Source: a virus
Length of the DNA stretch: 22,141 bases
IMG/VR virus record: IMGVR_UViG_3300008012_000230
Coordinates: 1 to 22,141 of that record
Direction: 5' to 3' (one strand)
The position numbers and the translations under genes were made by a program. The notes beneath the pieces are model-generated. The model saw only the letters and a program-made list of their open reading frames with translations, had not been told where the DNA came from and did not search any database. Numbering within the stretch: the stretch's first letter is position 1; every line of letters starts with the position of its first letter. Below are positions 1 through 6,343 of this stretch, in pieces.

Positions 1-1
1 A

Positions 2-151
2 GAAGAGTTTCGTCAGCAGAATCGTGGAGATGTAGCACCTTCTGTTCCCCAATCACTCAAAGATGAACTTGATAGTCTGAGTTCTTCTAAAATGACTGAA
101 GATGAGGACGATGATGCAATGTCCTACTTTGCCCGTCTTGCCGAAGATTGA
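2..151 (+). CDS. C-terminal fragment of an acidic-tailed phage protein (partial)
   Basis: An open frame enters from the left edge and ends at TGA 149-151, giving 49 residues. The visible tail is hydrophilic, with a Ser/Leu-rich stretch, then a strongly acidic run (EDEDDD) and a final AMSYFARLAED. Acidic tails ending in a short hydrophobic patch occur in T4 replication and transcription proteins: the gp32 single-strand-binding protein has one, and gp33/gp55 have C-terminal clamp-binding tails. Either type is possible in a T4-like genome, but too little is visible to choose, so I give no symbol. It is the last gene of its transcription unit, because an intrinsic terminator follows 7 bases after the stop. 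It converges with the minus-strand gene gp53. Confidence 0.6.
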   Translation, partial: EEFRQQNRGDVAPSVPQSLKDELDSLSSSKMTEDEDDDAMSYFARLAED

Positions 152-158
152 TAGAGTT

Positions 159-183
159 GGGGAGGGAAACCTCCCCCTTTTTT
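159..183 (+). terminator. Rho-independent terminator after the left-edge gene
   Basis: GGGGAGG (159-165) pairs perfectly with CCTCCCC (170-176) across a GAAA tetraloop, a very stable GNRA-type loop. It is followed by C177 and six T residues (178-183). This is a complete intrinsic terminator for plus-strand transcription. The minus strand has no T-run after the stem, so it should not act equally on the converging gp53 transcript, whose stop codon (182-184) overlaps the T-tract. Confidence 0.93.
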
Positions 184-835
184 ATGCAGGTGGTATGGTA
201 TTTCTAGTATTCTCTGTTATAATTAATCTTTCATCAATGTATTGAGAAGAAGTTTGATAAGTCATGATTTGTCTCATGTCATTCAAGAATTGTTGTAAGT
301 ATCTTGGTTTTAAAAGATATATATTAGATTTTTCTTGATTTTTTCTAACTTCGTATTCATAATTTGTAATTCCTCTGACTGGATTTAATTTTTGTGCAGT
401 ATAATCATCTGGATTAGGAATTTTAAAATCGCTATTAACTTCTTTTCCTTTTGGTAAAATTAATCGACCATTATTATCTTTTACTTCAGTTGTTTCATAG
501 TGGTGAATTGCATTGATGTCATCATACTTATTATTAGCGTATTCATATAGATGATAATTTGATAGAGGCCATTCATCTCTTATGTTAACAATACCTGCAG
601 TCATTATAACAACCCAATCTAGTTCTGCACTTCCATATAATTCTTCGGCAATCGTGTCTGGTCTTGCACCTTCTACAATTTCATACTTATTAAACAAAGT
701 AAAAACATTTTGGAGGTCATCACGAAGTTTGTTTCTTCTAAAAAGATTTTTTACCGCAACGTATTGATCAGAAGTATTTCTATTTGTCAGTGGTGATTGA
801 TAAAGTAAATTTGGTAGTTCTCTGAAATATCCCAT
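182..835 (-). CDS. 53: Baseplate wedge subunit gp53
   Basis: This 217-residue protein matches the T4 gp53 family in length (T4 about 196) and pattern. The key segment is residues 57-78, GARPDTIAEELYGSAELDWV, which parallels the T4 segment GSPRPEELANAIYGNPQLYWV. The C-terminal part (RYLQQFLNDMRQIM, about residues 178-191) parallels the T4 region ending FMNDLIRIM. In T4, gp53 joins the wedge after gp25 and links adjacent wedges around the hub. It is the last gene of the minus-strand unit and starts 1 base after the gp48 stop, which suggests coupled translation. Its stop codon lies on the T-tract of the converging terminator. The identification rests on remembered family similarity, not a search. 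Confidence 0.88.
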   Translation of the reverse strand: MGYFRELPNLLYQSPLTNRNTSDQYVAVKNLFRRNKLRDDLQNVFTLFNKYEIVEGARPDTIAEELYGSAELDWVVIMTAGIVNIRDEWPLSNYHLYEYANNKYDDINAIHHYETTEVKDNNGRLILPKGKEVNSDFKIPNPDDYTAQKLNPVRGITNYEYEVRKNQEKSNIYLLKPRYLQQFLNDMRQIMTYQTSSQYIDERLIITENTRNTIPPA

Positions 836-836
836 T

Positions 837-2024
837 TTAGTATCCTGTTCCGCCTACGTCATCGTGATCACTATAATATACTGGTGATAACTCTTGAAAT
901 GCTAATTGCATCGTACTCGAAACTGGAGCACCATCAGCATAAGTAGCATAATTTCCTTCACCAGTATAATTAATGCTCATATTTGTGAGAGCACAAAGTT
1001 TAAACCTATTTAAATAATTACTTCCCTTACCAATATATGATAATTTAAAAATATTCGGAGTTTGCATAAACTTATCTCCTGGAGATGATATTGGACTCAT
1101 GTTTTGTTTAAAAACCCTCATGATATCTTTAACCATCACTGCTTCTTTTTGATATCTTGGAGTGAATTTAAATTCGAAATTAAATTGTCTTAAAGTTGGA
1201 CCACTAAATAATAATTCCATATTTGGATTTATTATTGATCCAGTTGCTCTTGCAAATAATTGATCTGTGCTTACGTTTGCTCCTAGACTAGAAACTGCCT
1301 GTGAAGCAAAAAATAACCGCAACGCAGCTTGTACTTTTCGATCTTGCGCTATTTTTGCAGCATCAATTGTACTTGATGCTAATGATGTTGCTAATTCTTC
1401 TGGACTACCAGAAGATATTCCCTTTAGAGCAGTGCCAATAGCAGCAGCATAAAAATTGTTTAAATTACTTTCGCCAAAATTTGTTGCATTAGTATCAGAT
1501 ACTTGTCCAGGAATTGGTAATATTATTGATCCCAACCGATTTTCTGCAGTAGGATTACGAGCACCTCCAACAAATGGGTTATCAAAAGCATTCTGGTTTC
1601 TTACATTAATTATTGTAGTTCCCTTTTCAATATAATCGGTTCCATCTTTATTCTTTTCAAATACCTTTACTTGCTCTCCTGATGTATAACTAATACCTTC
1701 TGATTTTTTTCTTTCATACTTAATAATATCAAATTTTATATGATCTTGATCAAGATTAATACTTGCTATGGGATATCTTAAATTTGATTCTAATTTTTTT
1801 ATATTACGTCCAGCACCCAATTTTTCTATTTTGGGATCTTTATTGTAATCAGCATGGTCTTCTGTTATTCCCTCTCTACGACCATCAGGACCATAAACAT
1901 TTCCAAGCACTTCATAGTATTGGGGGTTGCCAGCATTATTAGGAGTATTATTAGGAGTATTATTAGGAGTAGGTCTGGGTCTTCCTCCACTATATCTTGT
2001 TCTACTTGCTCCTGTGTATGTCAT
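837..2024 (-). CDS. 48: Baseplate tail-tube cap/junction protein gp48
   Basis: The 395-residue protein resembles T4 gp48 (364 residues), which sits between baseplate and tail tube. Shared features are a low-complexity N-terminal third, a central IILPIPGQVSDT-type segment followed by a small-residue helical stretch, and a C-terminal tube-fold half. That half contains FEFKFTPRYQKEAVMVKDIMRVF and ends in a beta segment with a Tyr-rich tail; T4 has FTWDLTPRSTEDLMAIINIYQ at the matching place. The N-terminus carries a TPNN repeat (separate entry). A CTAAATAG late-promoter-like motif lies 15 bases upstream of the start, inside the end of the preceding gene. The gene sits in a minus-strand run with gp53 downstream. 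gp54, its T4 partner and relative, is encoded on the other strand here. Confidence 0.8.
   Translation of the reverse strand: MTYTGASRTRYSGGRPRPTPNNTPNNTPNNAGNPQYYEVLGNVYGPDGRREGITEDHADYNKDPKIEKLGAGRNIKKLESNLRYPIASINLDQDHIKFDIIKYERKKSEGISYTSGEQVKVFEKNKDGTDYIEKGTTIINVRNQNAFDNPFVGGARNPTAENRLGSIILPIPGQVSDTNATNFGESNLNNFYAAAIGTALKGISSGSPEELATSLASSTIDAAKIAQDRKVQAALRLFFASQAVSSLGANVSTDQLFARATGSIINPNMELLFSGPTLRQFNFEFKFTPRYQKEAVMVKDIMRVFKQNMSPISSPGDKFMQTPNIFKLSYIGKGSNYLNRFKLCALTNMSINYTGEGNYATYADGAPVSSTMQLAFQELSPVYYSDHDDVGGTGY
1935..1970. repeat. Three perfect 12-bp tandem repeats in gp48
   Basis: ATTATTAGGAGT occurs three times head to tail (1935-1946, 1947-1958, 1959-1970). On the coding (minus) strand it encodes a TPNN repeat in the N-terminal linker of gp48. 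The copies are identical, including third codon positions, so the array is young and likely to change copy number by replication slippage in steps of four residues without breaking the frame. Confidence 0.9.
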
Positions 2025-2035
2025 TATCGTTTTTT

Positions 2036-2410
2036 CTAACTATTTAGAATGAATTTTTGAATTGGAAGCTCTCTTGCATCTGCAAGCTCATCTGGATATA
2101 TTTGGTATAATGATCCAACAACTTCTTCCCAAGAATATTGACGATATTGTCTCCAGTGATAATTGATTCCACGAAATCCCCAACGAAATATATCAGTAAC
2201 TGCCACCAAAGGATTTTGATCGTATTGTATTAGAGGAGTTTTCGGTCTATAAACAAATACATAATACTTTCCAACATCTGGAACAAGCGTAGAGTCACTA
2301 CTAAGAGCATTCATTAATTCCATCATGATATCATCGGCATCTTCTGTGCCAATTAGATTATCAACCACTCCACGAATGCGATTGCTATTAATGTCTGTTG
2401 GATATCTCAT
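2036..2410 (-). CDS. Conserved-looking phage protein of unknown function, 124 aa
   Basis: I do not recognise this protein. It has no signal peptide, membrane segment or repeat. The N-terminal third is acidic and helical (TEDADDIMMELMNAL). The second half is aromatic-rich and looks like a compact alpha/beta domain: YYVFVYRPKTPLIQYDQNP, then FRWGFRGINYHWRQYRQYSWEE. It lies between gp4 and gp48, overlapping the gp4 start-to-stop junction by 4 bases (ATGA type), so it is translationally coupled to gp4 and probably made late with the structural proteins. A small head- or tail-completion or baseplate accessory role is inferred from position only. Confidence 0.8.
   Translation of the reverse strand: MRYPTDINSNRIRGVVDNLIGTEDADDIMMELMNALSSDSTLVPDVGKYYVFVYRPKTPLIQYDQNPLVAVTDIFRWGFRGINYHWRQYRQYSWEEVVGSLYQIYPDELADARELPIQKFILNS
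2040..2047 (-). promoter_or_regulatory. Candidate late promoter (CTAAATAG) for gp48-gp53
   Basis: Read on the minus strand, 2047-2040 is CTAAATAG, close to the T4-type late consensus TATAAATA and matching the CTAAATA core of the divergent pair at 2848-2887. It lies 15 bases upstream of the gp48 start codon, within the last codons of the upstream gene. An AT-rich 8-mer can arise by chance, so the position is the main support. Confidence 0.45.
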
Positions 2411-2847
2411 TTATGAATTCCCAATTCGTCTTCGGTGATTACTTTAAATTCCCATTGACGATCTTCACAGAAATCTTTTGCTGCTCTCCACTTTGCCTGA
2501 TTTCTTACATACTCTTTGACTTCGTAAATATATCCTTTAGTCTTTCTTTTTGGTCTTATTGGTTCAACACACTGCTTTTTGGGTTTTACCTCAATTAGCA
2601 TTTTTTTAATTGCACCATTAGATTCTTTTACTTTGATGTAGAAGTCAGGATAGTAACGATGAATTCTATTATCCAATGGTGAACGATAAGGGAGTGCAAT
2701 TTCTTCACTTGCCCATTCTAAAATATTTTCATTCTTATCACAATAAACCATAAACTTTCGCTCCCATAGAGAACGATATACTATATTTGATGGATTACCT
2801 TTATATTTTTTAGGAAAGGATGGTTGGTATTTTCCTTTATATGCCAT
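2407..2847 (-). CDS. 4: Head completion protein gp4 (PD-(D/E)XK nuclease-like)
   Basis: The 146-residue length fits T4 gp4 (about 150), a head-completion protein acting after DNA packaging and before tail joining. The sequence shows the layout of a TnsA-like PD-(D/E)XK fold: a basic N-terminus, then SLWERKFMVYCD with E29, PDFYIKV with D68, and LIEVKPK with E86 and K88. The D...ExK set is intact, so metal-dependent nuclease activity is chemically plausible but not shown. It is the first gene of the minus-strand unit. A CTAAATAC motif lies 32 bases upstream, and no strong ribosome-binding site is visible before its ATG. Assignment to gp4 comes from family knowledge; the catalytic set is seen directly. 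Confidence 0.85.
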   Translation of the reverse strand: MAYKGKYQPSFPKKYKGNPSNIVYRSLWERKFMVYCDKNENILEWASEEIALPYRSPLDNRIHRYYPDFYIKVKESNGAIKKMLIEVKPKKQCVEPIRPKRKTKGYIYEVKEYVRNQAKWRAAKDFCEDRQWEFKVITEDELGIHK

Positions 2848-2855
2848 CTAAATAC
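2848..2855 (+). promoter_or_regulatory. Candidate late promoter (CTAAATAC) for gp54
   Basis: CTAAATAC lies 33 bases before the gp54 ATG at 2889, the expected distance for a T4-type late promoter plus a short leader. It mirrors an identical motif on the opposite strand at 2880-2887, so the 41-bp gap is a symmetrical divergent promoter. The leader also carries AAGG (2877-2880), a plausible ribosome-binding site 8 bases before the ATG. Confidence 0.6.
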
Positions 2856-2879
2856 TTAATAATGTAGGATTCGTATAAG

Positions 2880-2887
2880 GTATTTAG
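2880..2887 (-). promoter_or_regulatory. Candidate late promoter (CTAAATAC) for gp4
   Basis: The plus strand reads GTATTTAG here, so the minus strand reads CTAAATAC, identical to the plus-strand motif at 2848-2855. It lies 32 bases upstream of the gp4 start codon. The matched spacing on both strands is the main argument that both are functional late promoters recognised by a gp55-type sigma factor. Confidence 0.6.
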
Positions 2888-2888
2888 G

Positions 2889-3644
2889 ATGCCAAGGATA
2901 AATGACTTAAAAGTAGGTGCTATCGAAAGAAGTCAAATTACCAATGTATCATTATCGAATTATTATCAAGTTCATATGACTGGACTTTCGGAAGGAAGTG
3001 GTCTTATGAAATTTCTTAAAAAATATGGATTAAAGGTGGATTGGTTGAGCAATAATCTTGGATTGATGTGTTCTGAGGCAACACTTCCCACTAGTTCTCT
3101 TGCCACAGCAGAGGTAAAAGATAATTTTCATGGTATTAATGAGCAATATGCTCATACGAGATTATATACCGATAGTGATTTTACTTTTTATCTTGATGGG
3201 GATTATCGAGTTTTGAAATTTTTTGAGGGTTGGATAGATTATGTTGCCGGTGAAAATAATTATCCAGTGAATAAGCAAGGTGGTCAAGTTTCGGTAGCAC
3301 ATGATGGATATTATAAAAGATTCAATTATCCTTTAGATCCCATTGATGGGTATAAATTGGATGGACTGTATATAACAAAGGGTGAAAAAGATTCAAACGA
3401 AAGAGAGAGACCAATTATATCCTATAGATTTTTTCATGCTTTTCCTAAAGCAATTACTTCTATTCCAGTTTCTTATGGAAGTGCAGAAGTTTTAAGAGTT
3501 ACAGTTTCTTTTGCTTATGATAGGTATATTGTTGAGCAATATAGAGGATGGAATAAAGGTCCTTTTCATGATTATCCTACTAATAAAACAGGATTGAACA
3601 TTGATGGGGATGATCAAGTAGGTCTTCCTCCTGGCGTGGGGTAA
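2889..3644 (+). CDS. 54: Baseplate tail-tube initiator gp54-like protein
   Basis: This is a 251-residue tail-tube-fold protein. Seen in the sequence: SNYYQVHMTGL near the start, GLMCSEATLPTSSLATAEV (about residues 57-75), LYTDSDFTFYLDGDYRVLKFFEGWIDYV in the middle, and a C-terminal strand pair SAEVLRVTVSFAYDRYIVEQY. In T4, gp54 binds the hub and starts tail-tube (gp19) polymerisation, with gp48 next to it. The pattern of a target domain, an 'F..WI/V.D.V' helix and a final 'V.FAYD' strand matches the gp19/gp54 fold. T4 gp54 is longer (about 320), so the exact identity (gp54 or another tube-like protein) is less certain than the fold. The start is supported by AAGG 8 bases upstream. It opens the plus-strand late run. 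Confidence 0.72.
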   Translation: MPRINDLKVGAIERSQITNVSLSNYYQVHMTGLSEGSGLMKFLKKYGLKVDWLSNNLGLMCSEATLPTSSLATAEVKDNFHGINEQYAHTRLYTDSDFTFYLDGDYRVLKFFEGWIDYVAGENNYPVNKQGGQVSVAHDGYYKRFNYPLDPIDGYKLDGLYITKGEKDSNERERPIISYRFFHAFPKAITSIPVSYGSAEVLRVTVSFAYDRYIVEQYRGWNKGPFHDYPTNKTGLNIDGDDQVGLPPGVG

Positions 3645-3650
3645 TAAATA
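3643..3650 (+). promoter_or_regulatory. Candidate late promoter (AATAAATA) for gp26
   Basis: AATAAATA fits the T4-type late consensus NATAAATA exactly. It overlaps the gp54 stop codon (TAA 3642-3644) and ends 26 bases before the gp26 ATG at 3677, in the longest gap (32 bases) of the plus-strand run. Confidence 0.55.
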
Positions 3651-3676
3651 ATCATACCTGAATTGTATCAAACAGT

Positions 3677-4399
3677 ATGCCTTTACCCAAGATTTCGACA
3701 CCGACATATGAGTTGGAATTGCCTTCAAATGGAAAATTAATTAAATATCGTCCATTTCTTGTAAAAGAAGAAAAAATTCTTATCATGGCACTGGAGAGTG
3801 AAGATCTTAAACAAATTTCAAATGCAATTAAAACTGTTATATCAGATTGTATTATTACAAGAGGAATTAAAGTAGATCAGTTATCAACTTTTGATATTGA
3901 ATATTTGTTTTTAAATGTTCGTGCAAAATCCGTAGGAGAATCTGTAGAAGTAAGTGTAACATGTCCAGATGATGGAGAAACACAATTACAAGTTGAAATT
4001 GATATTGATTTAATTAAGGTTCAAAAGAATCCTAATCATAGTAATATTATTAAATTGGATGATAATCTTTCGGTTAAAATGAAATATCCATCTTTAAATC
4101 AATTTGTTGAAAGTAATTTTGAAGTTGATAATAAAAATGAACAAGTTGATAAGTCTATTCAAGTGATAGCATCTTGCATTGGTCAAGTATTTACTGATGA
4201 AGAATCTTGGGATGCTTCTGATTGTAGTAAGAAAGAATTGAATGATTTCATCGAGCAAATGAATACCAAACAATTTAAGAAAATTGAAGAATTCTTTAAC
4301 ACGATGCCAAAATTATCACATACAATTAATGTGAAGAATCCAAAGACAGGTGTGGAGTCAGAAGTTGTATTGGAAGGGTTAGCAAGTTTTTTCAGTTAG
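3677..4399 (+). CDS. 26: Baseplate hub protein gp26 (tail-assembly-chaperone-like)
   Basis: The 240-residue protein starts PKISTPTYELELPSNGK and continues KYRPFLVKEEKILIMALES, the signature of the T4 gp26/T4 baseplate protein family (T4 gp26 is 208 residues). A second half rich in acidic and Lys residues follows, with CPDDGE (about residues 96-101) inside a Cys-containing beta region. In T4, gp26 is needed for hub assembly around the tape measure. Its last codons are GCA AGT TTT TTC AGT TAG. The stretch T TTT TTC (4387-4393) is a canonical -1 slippery heptamer two codons before the stop, so a second 301-residue gp26-gp51 product is likely (see next entries). No strong ribosome-binding site precedes the ATG; an AATAAATA motif lies 26 bases upstream. 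Confidence 0.88.
   Translation: MPLPKISTPTYELELPSNGKLIKYRPFLVKEEKILIMALESEDLKQISNAIKTVISDCIITRGIKVDQLSTFDIEYLFLNVRAKSVGESVEVSVTCPDDGETQLQVEIDIDLIKVQKNPNHSNIIKLDDNLSVKMKYPSLNQFVESNFEVDNKNEQVDKSIQVIASCIGQVFTDEESWDASDCSKKELNDFIEQMNTKQFKKIEEFFNTMPKLSHTINVKNPKTGVESEVVLEGLASFFS
4387..4393 (+). promoter_or_regulatory. Programmed -1 frameshift site (T TTT TTC)
   Basis: The heptamer TTTTTTC is placed in the gp26 frame as T TTT TTC, which fits X XXY YYZ exactly. After a -1 slip both tRNA-Phe re-pair on TTT TTT and reading continues CAG TTA GCG into the gp51 frame. The gp26 zero-frame stop follows immediately (AGT TAG). A perfect 8-base palindrome CTCATGAG lies at 4406-4413, 12 bases downstream, but it is a weak stimulator; I see no strong pseudoknot by eye. 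Confidence 0.68.
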
Positions 4400-4581
4400 C
4401 GCTGGCTCATGAGAGTTTGGAAAATTATTACAAAACAAACTTTGCCTTGATTCAGCACCATAAATATTCATTGACGGAACTAGAAAATATGATACCTTGG
4501 GAAAGAGAAATATATGTTTCTCTTTTGCAACAATATATTGAGGAAGAAAATTTAAAACAGCAAAAACAGAGTGGTATTTAG
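4393..4581 (+). CDS. 51: gp51 hub assembly catalyst, expressed as -1 extension of gp26
   Basis: The frame -1 to gp26 encodes 62 residues after the slip site (QLALAHESLENYYKTNFALI, then HHKYSLTELENMIPWEREIY and a Glu/Gln-rich end). The -1 frame was closed by TAA 4327-4329. Between 4330 and 4416 it contains no ATG, GTG or TTG, and the first ATG (4489) would leave only 30 residues. The open frame therefore has no sensible start of its own, yet it is well formed and looks like the 'LxxLExMxxWExE' C-terminal part of tail-assembly chaperones. Position between gp26 and the tape measure matches gp51 of T4-like cyanophages. Expected product: a 301-residue gp26-gp51 fusion made in minor amounts. Its TAG overlaps the next gene by 11 bases. 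Confidence 0.72.
   Translation, partial: QLALAHESLENYYKTNFALIQHHKYSLTELENMIPWEREIYVSLLQQYIEEENLKQQKQSGI
4459..4466 (+). promoter_or_regulatory. Possible internal late promoter (CATAAATA)
   Basis: CATAAATA fits NATAAATA exactly and lies inside the gp51 frame, 104 bases before the GTG start of the tape-measure-like gene. The long leader and location inside a coding region make chance occurrence likely. Listed because the same octamer occurs at 9679-9686 just before another gene. Confidence 0.25.
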
Positions 4582-6340
4582 TAGTCAAAGTTTTACGGCA
4601 CCTACTTTAGATAAAAAACCAAAGTTGGGGAAGAAAATGATTTCTTCTTCAGTTTTTCGTGGTGCCTTTAAATCTATTGGAAAATCGACTACTATCAAAA
4701 TTCCTAAAGGAATGCAAATAGGGGCAAGTAAGTCTTATGTTGATCCAAGTTATTTAAGAAAAGAAGAAAGCACGCCAATTGAACAAACATTAGTAGAAAC
4801 AAACAATATTCTTATAGAAATACAAAATCAGTTAGCAACTGATTTTGCTTATAGGATTGCAAAAGAGAAAGAAGATATACAAAAAATAAAAATTACATCT
4901 GATAAGGAAAAAAAGAGTAGGGCAGAAGCAGGTGTAGAAAGTGTAAAAAAAATTGGTGGTTTTGTTAAAAATCAAGTTGATAAAGTTACTACTCCTGTAA
5001 AAGGATTTTTTCAAAAAATACTTGACTTTTTTGGTGCCATTATTACTGGATTTGTAGTTAATAAGGCGATTGATTGGTTAACAAAACCAGGTAATGCTGA
5101 AAAAATAGCGGGGATATTTACTTTTATTGGGAAACATTGGAAACCAATTCTTGCTGTTATTGGCGGTTTTCTTTTAACTAATGTTGTATTAAAAATTTAT
5201 CGATTATATAAACTTATCCGTGGAGCACTGAGACTTATTGGTATTGGTAGACGTGGTGCTGGTGCTGGTGCTGGTGATGCTATAAGGAGAGGTGGTTTAA
5301 TTAGAAATGCTGCCGGTGGTAGAAGAGGTGTTAATGTTGAGATGGAAAGAATTACCAGAGCAAAACCTGGTTCTGGTGGACTACTTCATGAGAGAGTAGA
5401 TGTATATAAGAGAACTAAAAATCCAGTAGCAAAGGCAGTTCAAAAAGCAGAAGTATTATCAAAGTTAGCTGGTAAAAAGGTAGTAAAAGCACTTGGTGCA
5501 AAAGGTCTCATGAAATTTTTGAGACCAGTATTTAAAAGAGTACCTGTATTTGGAGCACTAATTGATTTTGCCGTGTCTCTTGCTCTTGGAGAGCCAATAG
5601 GTAGGGCAGCAGCAAAGTCGGTTGGTATGTTGCTTGGTAGTGCTTTAGGAACATTAATTCCAATTCCTGGTGTTGGAACATTTGCTGGGGGTTTACTTGG
5701 TGACTTTGTTGGTGGTAAAATTTACGATGCAATTGTTGGAGAAAAACAGGAAGATCCTTTAAAAATGAATAGAGGTGGTATTGTTCCTGGACCCAATATT
5801 AATAAGGACATTGTGCCAATACTTGCTACTCCTGGAGAGGCTGTTGTCCCTAAAAAAGAAACAGCAAGATTTTCGGGATTTTTATCTGATATTATTAGTA
5901 ATGGTGGAGAATTATTTGAGAAAATGTTTCTCTCATTGAGAAAACAAGAATATAATAATAATATATTTAAAGAAGCGAATGAAAAATTTGAAGAATCTAT
6001 AGAAGTGCTTTCCAAGTACTTTAAAAAAGAAACATTAAAAGCGCTTGATCCCAACTTATATAATAAATTATATGGTGCCATTGGAGGACCACGAGATTCA
6101 ATGGCAAATAAATCTTTGAATCCTGTGAAGAAAAATACTTCAAACATGTCAATGAGATCTATGAATAGGTCTCCATCGATTACAATGTTGCCTCCGATAA
6201 GTGCTGCCACTAATTTATCTGCTTCTAAAGTAAATTCAACACCCTCTGGTGGAGATTCGATAATTGCACTTGATGCAGAGGATAATGATAATTTTTATGT
6301 TTCATACTACACTGCATCTTCTCTTGGATTGGGAGTGTAA
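4571..6340 (+). CDS. Tape-measure-like hub protein (gp29-type)
   Basis: The 589-residue length is close to T4 gp29 (590), which sets tail length and lies in the hub. In order: basic N-terminus; a likely coiled coil (about 70-115, EQTLVETNNILIEIQNQL and a Lys/Glu run); a hydrophobic amphipathic region (about 141-205) with PVKGFFQKILDFFGAIITGF; Arg/Gly/Ala-rich linkers (about 226-260); a small-residue glycine-rich hydrophobic stretch near 325-390; then RGGIVPGPN at 401-409 followed by VPILATPGEAVVPKKE. The GGIVPG...TPGEAVVP motif is typical of tail tape measures. The gene lies directly behind gp26/gp51, the usual chaperone-then-tape-measure order. The start is GTG 4571, overlapping gp51; an in-frame ATG at 4637 behind GGGGAAG (567 residues) is an alternative. 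Confidence 0.75.
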   Translation: MVFSSQSFTAPTLDKKPKLGKKMISSSVFRGAFKSIGKSTTIKIPKGMQIGASKSYVDPSYLRKEESTPIEQTLVETNNILIEIQNQLATDFAYRIAKEKEDIQKIKITSDKEKKSRAEAGVESVKKIGGFVKNQVDKVTTPVKGFFQKILDFFGAIITGFVVNKAIDWLTKPGNAEKIAGIFTFIGKHWKPILAVIGGFLLTNVVLKIYRLYKLIRGALRLIGIGRRGAGAGAGDAIRRGGLIRNAAGGRRGVNVEMERITRAKPGSGGLLHERVDVYKRTKNPVAKAVQKAEVLSKLAGKKVVKALGAKGLMKFLRPVFKRVPVFGALIDFAVSLALGEPIGRAAAKSVGMLLGSALGTLIPIPGVGTFAGGLLGDFVGGKIYDAIVGEKQEDPLKMNRGGIVPGPNINKDIVPILATPGEAVVPKKETARFSGFLSDIISNGGELFEKMFLSLRKQEYNNNIFKEANEKFEESIEVLSKYFKKETLKALDPNLYNKLYGAIGGPRDSMANKSLNPVKKNTSNMSMRSMNRSPSITMLPPISAATNLSASKVNSTPSGGDSIIALDAEDNDNFYVSYYTASSLGLGV

Positions 6341-6343
6341 TAA

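Noticed and set aside
4387-4393. Sequencing error in the six-T run artificially splitting gp26 and gp51
   Set aside because: A homopolymer miscall is possible, but a slip heptamer in the exact frame needed, just before the stop, with a tape-measure gene next, fits programmed frameshifting better. It should still be checked against reads.
4459-4466. CATAAATA inside gp51 as a firm late promoter
   Set aside because: It lies within coding sequence over 100 bases before the next start in AT-rich DNA, so it is retained only as a low-confidence feature.
5722-6210. 162-residue open frame on the minus strand
   Set aside because: It lies entirely within the tape-measure-like gene, has no ribosome-binding site or promoter, and has biased composition typical of an antisense shadow.
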